A stretch of DNA of 64,000 nucleotides from Cordylochernes scorpioides (lineage: Eukaryota > Arthropoda > Arachnida > Pseudoscorpiones > Chernetidae). A program made the translations under genes and the position numbers. The notes below the pieces were generated by a model. It was given only the letters and a program-made list of their open reading frames with translations. It did not search any database and was not told the origin of the DNA. Position 1 is the first letter of the stretch. Every line of letters starts with the position of its first letter. Where the stretch lies: assembly GCA_030710605.1 (NCBI GenBank), contig CP092880.1, positions 19,529,791-19,593,790 of the forward strand. Reading direction: 5' to 3'. Below are positions 1 to 11,063 of this stretch, in pieces.

Positions 1-705
1 AAGAAGCTAAGAAAGAAGAGTCAAAGGAGAAAGGACTTGAGATAGAAAAAGACTGAAGCTGAGAAACCAAAGTCCATGGAAGCTGAAATCAACGTCGCGA
101 GTATTATGAAAGAAGATCTCAAGGCAGAAGAGGTTTTAAAAGAAAAACCCAAAGCAGAAGTAGCAAAGGAAGAAGAAGCAAAAGTAGAAAAAGTTGAAGA
201 AGATGTTCCAAAGGCAGAGGAGGCCATAGATGCTATAGAAGAAGTTCTAAAGGTGGAAGAGGCCATAAAGCACTTAGAAAATATGCTAAAGGGATTAGAA
301 GGGATTCCAATAGGAGAAGAGGCCATAGAAGATTACACAATTGCAGAAGAGGCCTTAGAGGTAGAAGAAGCCATAGAAGCTACAGAATTTGTTCTAAAGT
401 TAGAAGAGAACACAGAGGCCATAAAAAAGTTTATAAAGGTAGAAGATACCTTAGAAGGGATTCCAATAGGAGAAGAGGCCATTAAGAAAATAGATGAGAT
501 TTTAAAGGCAGAAGATGACTTCGAAGATATTACACTCTCAGAAGAGACCACAGAAGAACCTGAAAACGTCCAGGATGTAGAAAATGAAACTGAAAAAGGC
601 TCGACTCATAAAAAGAAGCATAAAGTCAATTTTTTTCGTAGAATTCTTCAATCTATTAACAAACTTTTTTGCTGCTGGAGGAAAGGAAAGGTAAATGTTG
701 ATTAG
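1..705 (+). pseudogene. Acidic Glu/Lys-rich protein, copy A, 5'-truncated and frameshifted
   Basis: The protein from base 76 to the stop at 703-705 is essentially the same as residues 47-255 of the intact copy C protein. The window starts after the gene's own start codon. An extra A in the run near base 50 (five A where copies B and C have four) breaks the frame, so the open frame can only begin at the internal Met at 76. That Met lies inside the copy C reading frame and is unlikely to be a native start. It may be a true pseudogene or a homopolymer error at a contig edge. The function of the family is unknown. Confidence 0.6.
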
Positions 706-962
706 AAAACTATATATATTCTTTTAGATAATAAAAATTCATATATTTGGATTGAATAAAAGATTCATATTCTTTTTTATTATCTAAAGATTTGAATATG
801 GATTGCTCTATATAGATAGATATATGTATATTTCGTACTAATAAATAATTTTAAGATGTGTTACCTTTTTGTGTAATTCTTTTGCTTTTTATCTTATAAT
901 ATATTTATTTTTTCTTTTTATTATTATATGACTTGTCTTTTTATCCTATTTTGGTATTTGAT

Positions 963-1158
963 TTCCTAAAAATAAAGATACTTCAGCCAGTAAATCTTAT
1001 TACCTCGACGTTTCGACAAAAACCTTTTGTCCTCGTCAGGAGCAAACAAAAATTAAAACATTTAGCAAGACGTTAAAAATCATCCAAGGTTCCAATGGCG
1101 TTTTCACGCGATATTTTTGTTTAAAAAAATATGAATACCGGTCAGGCAGCCTTTATCT
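963..1158 (-). mobile_element. Short hammerhead-bearing retroelement (Penelope-like remnant), copy A
   Basis: A unit of about 196 bp lies between direct repeats of TTGGTATTTGAT at 951-962 and 1159-1170, which look like a 12-bp target-site duplication. Read on the minus strand it contains a hammerhead-like motif (1003-1042) followed by a short AT-rich tail. The same unit is present at matching places in copies B and C. Its body shares sequence with the larger foldbacks at 53650 and 63130. It has no coding capacity, so any mobility would be non-autonomous. Penelope-like affiliation is inferred from the ribozyme only. Confidence 0.55.
1003..1042 (-). ncRNA. Hammerhead ribozyme-like motif (family i)
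   Basis: On the minus strand the order is CTC, CTGACGA, one extra G, a 7-bp hairpin GACAAAA/TTTTGTC with a 3-nt loop, GAAA, CGTC, GAG. CTC and GAG can pair as the base of stem I. This matches the hammerhead core CUGANGA...GAAA with a C at the cleavage position. The extra purine between CUGANGA and stem II departs from textbook hammerheads. Activity is not shown. Confidence 0.55.
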
Positions 1159-1170
1159 TTGGTATTTGAT

Positions 1171-1994
1171 ATTATACGATTATTTTTATATCTACATAGG
1201 TATTAGATAATAAATATTATATTTTATTTAGAGTAAATATATGGTGATGCTTGTAAATTACAAATTTCTGTCAATAATGGAAGAATTTCAATTAACTATA
1301 ATAATTATCGTTTTATGATAACACACGACAAATACATACTGTGTGATGTATGTCTCACTCTCTACGGAAGATTAAAAATGTTCATCAAATGGCCAAAGAT
1401 AAAAATATTAACGATTTCAAAAATGCTGTTGAATAATGTTGTGTATTGATGGATTTTTTTCCGGGAGGATAATAATTTATAAAAAAGGCACCTGTCCAGT
1501 CAAAATTGGACGCCATCTATTGAACATATTAGCAAACTAGCGGTCTCGAGTCGATGACAAAGTCACAACACATTTTCATCCTATTTTCGGTCTAATGGCC
1601 CACGCCGTTCAGGAAGGGCTTTATTTCACGAGATTCGCAAGGGATCAAATAAATCTGATAAAATATTTTATTTGAATCTTTGTAGACCTTATGGAATAAA
1701 GTCCACCCTGGACAGATGAGGGCCATTAGCCCGAAACTATGGTCTGCAAAAGGGTACTCCTCTGGTTTCCAAAGTTAGTGTTGTAGCTTTGTCACCGACT
1801 CGAAGCCGCTAGTTTGCTTATTCGGGCAATAGATGACATCTAGTTTAGACGTCTATTTTGAAGTGTTAGATGTCTTTTATTTTTATATTTATTTATAATT
1901 GTATGTAACTCTACTGTCCTCAAAGCTTATGTCCATAGTTCATCTAAAATACCCATTCCAAGAGTCTAGCAAAGTATCACTATAAAAGGAAGTT
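1171..1994. other. AT-rich unique part of the duplication unit; no gene supported
   Basis: Shared by copies A, B and C. In copy B a frame of 113 codons spans 51356-51697, but the matching stretch here has an early stop near 1435, so coding is not conserved between copies. Confidence 0.5.
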
Positions 1995-2115
1995 CCAAAA
2001 ATGCAATATAACAGCGGATGGTAGATTAAACTGGTGAAATCGCTGGGAGGCTTCACCACTGATGAGCCAGGCCCTCCCATTAATTTTTCTATTGCAGTAA
2101 GGTAGGTAGAAATTG
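1995..2115. repeat. Arm of foldback MITE family (TCAGTGGTGAA type)
   Basis: It carries the family signature of this window: GAGGCTTCACCACTGATGAG, then CCCTCCCATTAATTTTTC, then TTGCAGTAAGG and GTAGAAATTG. Complete copies at 24727-24836, 36125-36455 and 36595-36982 fold on themselves, but only one arm is present here. Copies B and C have the same arm at 52040-52140 and 62095-62200, so it predates the duplication. Confidence 0.7.
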
Positions 2116-2327
2116 TTTTATTTTAAAAAGAATCATACGCGTCTATAATAGTTTTGAATTTTGATATTTTGATAGTGTTGTGTATCATTGATATTTTGAT
2201 AATATATAAGCAAATCTCATCGCTTTAAATATTGATATTGATACTATTTAGATTTTTGGCCATTTTATTAACTAGAATTATGATTCATTTCGATTATAGT
2301 ATAGATCTCTGCAGTCCTGGATCTTTC

Positions 2328-2438
2328 CAGTTGGTCTCGAGGACCACGCCATCACCATCTCCTCAGCGGCGAAGTACGCGATCTACGTATTCTTCCGAGA
2401 TCGCGAAATGCGTGGTGTCGCTGAGACCCACTGGCGAT
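2328..2438. repeat. GC-rich imperfect palindrome block, cut by the gap
   Basis: A local GC-rich block in AT-rich surroundings contains paired words such as GGTCTCGAGGACCACGC and GCGTGGTGTCGCTG and an inner hairpin around CGCGATCTACG. It recurs complete in copies B (52340-52490) and C (62405-62550). Confidence 0.5.
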
Positions 2439-2538
2439 NNNNNNNNNNNNNNNNNNNNNNNNNNNNNNNNNNNNNNNNNNNNNNNNNNNNNNNNNNNNNN
2501 NNNNNNNNNNNNNNNNNNNNNNNNNNNNNNNNNNNNNN
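2439..2538. other. Assembly gap (100 N)
   Basis: Exactly 100 unresolved bases. Sequence before it continues in copy C at 62525 with unrelated unique DNA, whereas sequence after it is Helitron-derived, so the two sides are not shown to be contiguous. Confidence 0.99.
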
Positions 2539-2539
2539 A

Positions 2540-3132
2540 TATTAATGGTTCCCTCGGTAATTGGAATGTTTAAAGGAATAGTACTTTGCCTTGGAATTGT
2601 ATCATTATTTTGTCTCAAATAAGTTGCTGTGGTCATCCTGAATTTTGTCTTTCCTAATTTTCTACATTACAAAATCATCGTTTTATCTAGTGAAACATTT
2701 TTCCCGGTCCCTTGAAAATACTCGATAAGTTGAATAAAATCAATTATTAATGGTTCCCTCGGTAATTGGAAGTTAAAGGAATAGTATTTCGCTTGAATTG
2801 TATCTTTATTTTGTCTCAAATAAATTGCCGTGTCATCCTGAGATAATCTTACTTTTGATAAATAATCTTTAAGATAATAAATTTAGTGATTATAAAAAAC
2901 TTATAGATAAAAAACTTGTTAACAATGTCGCAATGGTGCGCTGCTTGCGAGTTAAATCTACAAATCTGCAAATAACTAAGGATATTCATGATATTCACGA
3001 AATTATTTTGCAGAAACCTTCCCAGTACTATACTAATAATTTCCCAAAGTTTCATGGCGTTCCAATGAGTGGTTTGGTCAGGCATAAAGGACAGACACAC
3101 ACACACCATACATTCATTTATATATATATAGA
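2540..3132 (-). mobile_element. Helitron family 1 fragment with 5' terminus
   Basis: Read on the minus strand the 5' end is TCTATATATATATAAATG, the start shared by family 1 Helitrons here, lying at 3132 next to a host T. The body contains the family words GGTTCCCTCGGTAATTGG and TTTATGCCTGACCAAACCAC. The 3' hairpin and CTAG end are missing; the element runs into the assembly gap. No coding capacity. Confidence 0.7.
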
Positions 3133-3520
3133 TTACTCTTCATTGTTGGCTTTTTATCTTACATTCACTCTTCAGTGTTGGCTTTTTATATTATTTTACT
3201 CTTCATTGTTGGCTTTTTATCTTACATTCATTCTTCATTGTTGGCTTTTTTTATTATATTTACTCTTCATTGTTGGCTTTTTATCTTACATTCATTCTTT
3301 GTTGTTGGCTTTTTATATTACATTACTATTCATTGTTGGCTTTTTATCTTACATTCACTCTTCATTGTTGGCTTTTTATCTTACATTCATTCTTCATTGT
3401 TGGCTTTTTATATTACATTCACTCTCATTGTTGGCTTTTTTATCTTACATTCATTCTTCATTGTTGGCTTTTATATTACATTCACTCTTCATTGTTGGCT
3501 TTTTATATCATATAGAAAAT
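3133..3520 (+). repeat. Minisatellite, about 30-bp unit
   Basis: About a dozen tandem copies of a unit built on TTCATTGTTGGCTTTTTAT plus CTTACATTCACTC or ATTACATTCACTC. The same array occurs in reverse at 29931-30183 and 32116-32488. Long open frames run through it in several phases only because the unit lacks stops. Confidence 0.9.
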
Positions 3521-3857
3521 CATAGTTTTATCTAGTGAACATTTTTTCCCGTGTCACATTGCCGTGTCATCCTGAGATAATCTTACTTTTGATAAATAAT
3601 ATTTAAGATAACAAACTTAGTGATAGAAAACTTGTTATCATCGTCACAATGGGGGCGCTGCTTGCGAGTTAAATCTACAAATCTGCAAATAACTCTAAGG
3701 ATATTCAAGATATTCATGAAATTATTTTTCTAAAACCTTCCCGGTGATATACCTAATATATCCAAAATTTCACGGCGATTGGATGTATGGTTTTTGAATC
3801 TATAGAGTACAAACAACAGACAGACAAACAGACAGACATTCAATTTTTATATATAGA
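3521..3857 (-). mobile_element. Helitron family 1 variant fragment
   Basis: The minus strand starts TCTATATATAAAAATTGAATG and continues with CTGTCTGT repeats, GCGCCCCCATTGTGACGATG and a stretch shared with the complete element at 24215-24667. The left end joins the minisatellite without a terminus, so this is a truncated copy. Confidence 0.65.
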
Positions 3858-4082
3858 TTAACAGTAATTAAACGTACCAGTAAGAAAATGTTGATTTTAA
3901 TATATTTTAATTTTTCTATTTTAATATATGTAAATTAGAGTCTCTTAAGAAAGACCACCTAAAAACATGACTCAACTTGTTTCTCCTGTAGGTGGTCTCT
4001 CATTGAAGATTCTAATTGCTATTAAAGAATCTCTAATAGACCTTTAATAAGAGACTGCCTCTTGGAGAGACGGGTTAAGCTA
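3858..4082. repeat. AT-rich spacer with a small inverted repeat
   Basis: Between about 3936 and 4020 the words AGACCACCTA and TAGGTGGTCT form arms of a small MITE-like hairpin, flanked by TTAGAGTCTC and GATTCTAA. No gene is visible. Confidence 0.35.
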
Positions 4083-4971
4083 CGAAATGGACGTACCCGG
4101 CTTCGCCCGGGTTTTACCCGAGTAAAGGTTTGTCTAATGAACATTTGTTAAAACAATTCTCTATAAACTTATAAAAAAAGATATTTTGATAATTTGAAAC
4201 TCGTAAATTTGAATCTCTCGATAAAGCGAACATTTTTTCCCGGTCCCTGTGTGCCGTGTCATCCTGAATTTTGTCTTTCCTAATTTTCTACGTTACAAAA
4301 TCATCGCTTTATCTAGTGAACATTTTTTCCCGGTCCTTGAAAAAATACTCGATAAGTTGAATAAAATCAATATTAATTGGTTCCCTCGGTAATTGGAAGT
4401 TAAAGGAATAGTACCTTTGCCTTGGAATTGTATCATTATTCTTGCCTCAATAATTGCCGTATCATCCTGAATTTTGTCTTTCCTAATTTTCTACATTACA
4501 AAATCATCGTTTTATCTAGTGAACATTTTTCCCCGGTCCCTTTAAAAATACTCGATAAGTTGAATAAAATCAATATTAATTGGTTCCCTCGGTAATTGGA
4601 AGTTAAAGGAATAGTATCTTCGCCTTGAATTGTATCATTATTCTTGTCTCAAATAAATTGCCGTGTCATCATGAGATAATCTTACTTTTGATAAATAATC
4701 TTTAAGATAATAAATTTAGTGATAATAAAACTTATAGATAAAAAACTTGTTAACATCGTCGCAATGGTGGCGCTGCTTGCGAGTTAAATCTACAAATCTG
4801 CAAATAACTCTAAGGATATTCAAGATATTCAAGAAATTATTTTTCAGAAACCTTCCCAGTACTATACTAAATAATTTCCCAAAGTTTCATGGCGTTCCAA
4901 TGAGTGGTTTGGTCAGGCATAAAGGACAGACAGACAGACGCACACACATGCATTCATTTTTATTATATAGA
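4083..4971 (-). mobile_element. Helitron family 1, degenerate 3' end, internal tandem units
   Basis: The reversed 3' end shows the terminal hairpin CCCGGGCGAAGCCGGG followed by TACGTCCAT with a damaged CTAG. The 5' end lies at about 4971. Inside, a unit with TGAATTTTGTCTTTCC, TTTTCCCGGTCC and GGTTCCCTCGGTAATTGG occurs more than once in tandem. Non-coding and non-autonomous. Confidence 0.75.
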
Positions 4972-4989
4972 TATACTGTAATGATAGAA

Positions 4990-5075
4990 TTATAGGAGAG
5001 CACATGGCTCATCAGTGGCAAACCCTCCCAGCGGTTTCGTTATAATTTTTTTTTCTTTGTAGTAATGACAGTAGT
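4990..5075. repeat. Foldback MITE arm (TCAGTGGTGAA family), degenerate
   Basis: GGCTCATCAGTGGCAAACCC, CCAGCGGTTTCG and GTAATGACAGTAG match the family seen whole at 36595-36982. Confidence 0.55.
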
Positions 5076-5679
5076 AAAATTGCTTTATTTTAAAAAGAAA
5101 CATGCGTTATAAATAGTTTACCATTTTAATAGCAGATGACGTACTATTGCATCAAGTTTAGATTTTATTTGAAGTAATTTTCTACTGTAAAATATTACTA
5201 TATATCTAATCACAAAAATTACTTAAACCTAAAATATATATGTATAATTTATTATACAAAATAAGCCTTATCATCTATGCAATGTAAATAAATATTTTAA
5301 ACGAAAAAAATGAGGTAATTTGAACTAGAACCATCTATTGGAATATATTTCACGAAATTCTATATTTAAATTATTATTGTGTGTGCAACATGCATATTTT
5401 TTTTCTTCTATAAATTATCAATTAGCCAAATGTAATATAATGGGGAAAATTAATGCATTTAATTGCGCGCGCTCTTAGAATAGTATATTACTTTAAAATT
5501 ATTTTGAAAATAAATATATTTATTGTATTAAAAAAAAAACAGATTTAAAAAAATGAATATAAATATATTCATTATTTAATTATCATTATTTGTTTCTCAT
5601 TCTATCTCTCTATCTCTCGTTTGATATTTTAAAATATAATTTTTAAGAAATAATAAAAATATATCTAAACTTATAAAAA
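5076..5679. other. AT-rich DNA upstream of the RPB1-like sequence
   Basis: No coding signal or recognisable repeat; a short run CTATCTCTCTATCTCTCG at about 5603. No convincing promoter could be chosen. Confidence 0.4.
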
Positions 5680-8600
5680 ATGGAAATGCAAAAACCTATG
5701 AAGAAAATTCAAATGAGAGAAAGCGATGTTACAAGTATTCAATTTTCTCTGCTAAGCCCAGAACAAATAAAAGCCATATCTGTGGTTGCCATTACAAATC
5801 CAGGATTCATGGAAAATGGAAAACCAATTCCTGGTGGATTAATGGATCCCAGACAAGGTTCAATATCTGTTGGAGAGCTTTGTTCGACCTGCCGTCAGAA
5901 GCATAGAGAATGTGCTGGACATTTCGGCCATATTGAACTTTCTGTGCTATTTTCCACCCTGGATGTATCGGCACAGTTCAAAAATCCTCCAATGCATCTG
6001 CTTCTACTGCTCCACTTTACTTATTAAACGGAGAATGCAAAAATTCAAACCATCATGGAGAGATTCAAAGGCCAAAACCGCCTTCAACAACTTCATGAAC
6101 TCTGTTCTAAAGTCAAGAAATGCGAATTGAGCATATGATAAGGGGAATCTGATTGAGAATTCCCTCGGATGCGGAAGAATCAACCAAGCATCAAGACAAA
6201 GCAAATGGAGTTCATCGCTGAATGGAAGAAACCTAACTGTGAAGATGAAATGAACAAAATGTATATTTCAGCATCAATGATACTGGAAATCTTTAGCAAA
6301 ATGTCAGATACAGCAATCGAAGCTGTTGGCATGAACACCACATTTTCTCGACCAGAATGATGATTCTGAAGGTAATTCCAGTTGCCCCTCATTCAGTTAG
6401 GCCAGCAGTTAAATGTGGAAATAAGTTAGGCCATGATGATATTACCTTGAAATTACGTGATATCATAAAGGCTAACAAAGAAGTTGAACGAGTAATTAAT
6501 CAACAAATTCCTAACTTTATTGTTAGAGAAAAGATAAATGCCTTCAATACCACGTAGCTACCATGATGCAAAGTAATGTTCCTGGACTACCAGAAGCGAT
6601 AACGAAAAATGGACGTAAAATTAAATCCATTGCAGATCGTATTAAAGGAAAGAAGGAAGGATTAGAACCAATCTCATGGGTAAACGTGTTAATCACTCTG
6701 CACGTACAGTCATCTCTCCAGACCCCAATTGAGAATTGATGAAGTTGGTGTTCCCATTTCAATTGCAAAACCCTCACCATTCCAGAAACTGTTCACAAGT
6801 ACAACATTGAATGGTTGCAACGACTTGTAGAAAACGGACCCTTCCAACTTCCAGGAGCAAGCGCCATTATAAGAGAAAATGGACAACGGATAAATCTTCA
6901 CATGAATAAGAATTTTCCGATCTTGTCCTGATGACAGGTGACATCGTGGAAGATGTTTGATAAACGGTGACGTGGTGGTGTTCAATCGACAGCCATCTTT
7001 GCACAAGTGTCCATGATGGCTCATAAAGTCCGAATTCTTCCCTTTTCAACCTTCCGGGATGAATCTTAGTTGCACCACGCCCTACAACGCCGATTTTGAT
7101 GGAGATGAGATGAACCTTCATGTTCCCCAAGACCCAGCCACTCGGGTTGAAGTGGAGCAGCTTTCCCTAGTTCCACTCAAATCGTTGCCCCTCAGGCTAA
7201 CAAACCTTGTATGGGAATCGTCCAGGACACACTCACTGCTGTTTTCATGATGACCAGAAAGAGACGTCTTCATCGAGAAAGGAGAATTGATGAGAATCTT
7301 ATTTCAAAGTAATGATTGGGATGGCGTAATTCCTCCGCCAACCATTATCAAACCTAAACCTCTATGGACTGGAAAACAACTTTTCAGTATCTCCTCAACG
7401 AAAATATAAACTTGGATCGTAAACATAGTGCTTGATAGTGCTGAAGATACTGGCCCATATAAATGGATCACTCCAGGTGATACAAGAGTAATCATCCAAA
7501 ATGGAGTACTAATCTCAGGCATCATTTGCAAGAAAATTGTTGGAACATCAGAAGGTTCATTAATGCATCTATTATTCATGGAAGTTGGTCCTAGTAGAAC
7601 AGCAGCCTTTTATAACAACCTCCAAGTAATTGTAAATAACTGGTTTGTTGAAGTTAGCCTTACTCTAAGCTATTCAGACACAGTCGCCGAAGAAGATACC
7701 GTAATCAAGATAAAAAATGCGATCGAGGAAGCCAAGTAGAAGTTATGGAATTTTGGGATAAATCTCTCAAAGGGACTCTTGAACTTCTCCCTGGAAATAG
7801 CATGTTTAATACATTCGAATCGCAGGTCAGCAAAACGTTGAATACCGTTCGAGATAAGACGGGCTCCGTAGCTGATAAATCTCTAACGCATTTCAACAAT
7901 TTTAAGAAAATGGTTGACTCAGGATCGAAAGGATCCAAGATCAATATTTCACAAATTATGGCTTGCGTAGGACAGCAAGGTATTGGGGGGAAACGGGTCC
8001 CAGATGGATACCATAAAAGAACTTTAGCATGCTTCACTAAATGTGATTATAGTTATTTGAGCAGGGGTTTTGTTGAAGATTCCTACCACGACGGATTAAA
8101 TGTTATCGAATTTTATACTTTCATACCATGGCAGGCCGTGAGGGTATCATAGACACGGCAGTGAAGACTGCTGAAACTGGCTACATCCAGAGACGTCTGG
8201 TCAAAGCCATGGAAGATCTAATGGTACAGTACGATGGGACAGTACGTATAGCAGTGATGAAGTTTTACAATTTGCTTATGGTGAAGATGGAATGGATGGA
8301 GCATTTATGGAATCCCAAACCATTCCTATTATTACTCCTTCTGATAAAGCTTTTGAAAATAATTTCAAGTTTGATATCAAAAATGAAGATAAAATTAAGA
8401 ACATCTTCTCCTATGAGGCACTGGAAGAGATGAAAAGCGAGGAGACTGTCACAGCTGTGATGAATGAATGGGAAAGGCTGGAGAAAGATCGTGAAACCTT
8501 AAGATCCATTTTCCTTCAGGAGAAAGCAAGGTCGTTCTTCCATGCAACCTACAGAAATTGATCAAACAAGCTCAGCACACATACAAAATCGATCCCAGAA

Positions 8601-10920
8601 CGGACACCACAGACTTGACTCCTGAATAGTGACAAAAGAAGTAGAAGATCTAATAAGTGTTCTGAATATGAAAGAAGATAATGGTATCGAAACCAAACCA
8701 AATATTCTTCTCCATGGATTAATCCGCTCGACCTTTTGCTCCAAGAAGGTTACCGAAGAATATCGTCTCAATAGAGAATCATTTAATTGGGTTCTTGAAG
8801 AAATTGAGGAACGATACCAAAGAAGTTTGGTTAATCCAGGAGAGATGGTCGGGATGATAGCTGCTCAGTCATTGGGTGAACCAGCTACCCAGATGACTCT
8901 AAACACTTTCCACTATGCCGGAGTTTCTGCTAAGAATGTAACTCTTGGTGTACCCCGTCTCAACGAGATTCTCAACCTTTCCAAGAATCCAAAGACTCCT
9001 TCATTGACCATCTACCTGACTGGAGAAGCAGCTACGAATGCTGAGATTGCCAAGGAAATAGCTTGCCGCATGGAACACGTCAACAATGGAAAATTTGTTC
9101 AGTGTTCTAATGTCTGGTATGATCCTGATACGACAAAGACTGTCATTCCAGAAGATCAGGAACTTGTAGATCTCTACAAACGAATTACCTGACGACAATT
9201 CTAGGCCTCTTTCACCTTGGATTTTGCGTTTGTGATGAATCGCAAAAATATGGTCGCCTATAAGGTTTCAATGGAAATGATAGCAGAAGCAATTAACAAA
9301 GAATTTGGAGATGACCTGAATTGCGTCTTCTCAGATGATAATAGTGAACAACTGGTTTTACGTCTAAGATCTGTAGCTGAAGACGAAATTATGAGTGGAA
9401 GATCAAATCTTTCTGAAACATATTGAAAATTCAATGCTCAACGATATGACCATTCAAGGAATTCCATCAATTTCAAGGGTCTACATGCAACTACTAACGA
9501 TGATAGCAAGAAGAGGACCATTATCGCTGAGAATGGGGAGATGAAGAAAGTCCAAGAATGGGTACTGGAAACCGATGGAAATGGACTTCAGCAAGTCCGG
9601 CCCTCCGAGGTCGATTCTGTCAGAACATTACTACCAATAATCTACGAAACCTTTGAGGTTCTTGGCATTGAAGCTGTACGGAAGATTATTGGAGAAGGAT
9701 TAACAACTTGATTCCTTCGATGGATCCTACGGTCAACTCACGTCATCTTGCTCTTCTCTGTGATGTCATGACAGCTAAGGACATTGATGGCAATCACACG
9801 TCATGGCATCACCGACGTGACAATGGACCACTTATGCGATGCTCTTTCGAAGAATCTGTGGATGTCCTTACGAAAGCTGCCTGCCACGCAGAAGTAGATT
9901 ACCTTAAGGGAGTGTCCCGATGCATCATGGTAGGCAAACATGCCGTATTGAACTGGTTTATCCAAGCCTCTCAGCAAATAACGTCGAGAAGATATTCAAG
10001 ATGTACCTAATGCAAACTTCGATTCATCTTCCAATCTGAAATGGCTCAACAAGAACCAGTCCAACTTTGGAACAGAATACCTCTGCCCCATCTTAGTTCC
10101 CCGGAAGGTGCCTTTTCACCTGAGTACTCAAGTGAATATTCCTTTGGCAGCCCACAATTCAGCCCGGATAGCCCAAGCCGTTCTCAGATAGCTCATGCTT
10201 TTCGCTAGAAGTCCAAATAGCCCGAACTATGCGCCTGAAAGTCCTAGATATTCAATGACAATGCACTTATATTCCGCCAAAGTCCAAGCTTTTCGCCCAC
10301 AAGGCCCTTCATACTCACCCACAAGCCCCTCATACTCTCCCACTAGCCCCTCATACTCACCCACAAGCCCCTCATACTCACCCACAAGCCCTCATACTCA
10401 CCCACTAGCCCCTCATACTCCCACAAGCCCTCATATCACCCACACAAGCCCCTCATACTCACCCACAAGCCCCTCGTACTCGGCTACAAGCCCCAGCTAT
10501 TCTCCACTAGCCCCTCGTACTCGGCTAGCCCACTCCTACTCACCCACAAGCCCCTCCTACTCACCCACAAGCCCTTCATACTCACCCACAAGCCCCTCAT
10601 ACTCACCACAAGCCCCTCGTACTCGCCGACTAGCCCCCGCTATTCTCCCATTAGCCCCTCCTATTCGGCTACAAGCCCGCTATTCTCCCACTAGCCCCTC
10701 CTATTCGGCTACAAGCCCCTCGTACTCGCCGACTAGCTCCCCGTACTCGCCGACTAGCTCCCCGTACTCGCCGACTAGCTCCCCGTACTCGTCGACTAGC
10801 CCCCGCTATTCTCCCACTAGCCCCTCCTACACCCCCAACACTCCAGAATAACCCCCTCTAGTCCCTCCTACTCCTTCAACCGAAGCGAAGATTCATATGA
10901 CTCCAGCGATGGGGAATGCT
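5680..10920 (+). pseudogene. Intronless, frameshifted copy of RNA polymerase II largest subunit (RPB1)
   Basis: The sequence is collinear with RPB1 from the N-terminus to the C-terminal domain with no introns. The start ATG at 5680 leads to LSPEQIKAISVV and the clamp zinc motif CSTCRQKHRECAGHFGHIEL; a further zinc pair, CICFYC, follows in another frame near 5993. The catalytic metal-binding motif [15 protein letters not shown] lies near 7088-7132. [54 protein letters not shown] and [20 protein letters not shown] follow in order. The frame changes at least a dozen times (for example near 6028, 7250, 8130, 8628 and 9192), mostly by 1-2 base indels rather than stop substitutions. No poly(A) tract ends it; AATAAA occurs near 11012. 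The best reading is a processed retrocopy. A real gene damaged by sequencing indels is the alternative, but the Dong, Helitron and maT frames nearby are intact. Confidence 0.85.
10290..10851 (+). repeat. RPB1 C-terminal domain heptad repeats (YSPTSPS)
   Basis: Tandem 21-bp units encode roughly 25-30 heptads, most reading YSPTSPS, with variants [14 protein letters not shown] and YSPLAPR. In a live RPB1 this tail is phosphorylated and recruits capping, splicing and termination factors. Two stretches (around 10395-10445 and 10610-10680) read the repeat in a shifted frame and then return, so paired indels have occurred inside it. Upstream (10100-10290) are less regular SP-containing units. Confidence 0.9.
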
Positions 10921-11063
10921 AGACAGACGAGCATAAATCTACGATCGATTTCTACGGAATTATTTTTTAAATATTGTATATAATATTATGTAATTTATGT
11001 GATTATATAATAATAAATGAGTTTTTTCATGGAAATTATTATATTGGTATATTTTAATATTTG

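Larger units (their letters stand above)
1..2438. repeat. Segmental duplication copy A (partial)
   Basis: This stretch matches about 60084-62524 (copy C) almost base for base and copy B (from about 50040) less closely. It begins inside the acidic-protein gene and stops at the N gap. Differences from copy C are a few one- or two-base indels, for example an extra A near base 50 and a missing G near 2421. I estimate identity above 99 percent by eye. Such closeness beside a gap could mean a recent duplication or an uncollapsed haplotype placed at a contig end. Confidence 0.85.

Noticed and set aside
21-551. Minus-strand Ser/Phe-rich frames over the acidic gene (also at 50005-50671 and 60048-60629)
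   Set aside because: Mirror frames caused by the Glu/Lys-rich codon pattern of the real plus-strand gene.
2933-3535. Several overlapping hydrophobic frames rich in LLAFYLTFILHCWLF-like units (also at 29755-30166 and 31805-32574)
   Set aside because: They are the minisatellite read in all three phases; the unit simply lacks stop codons.
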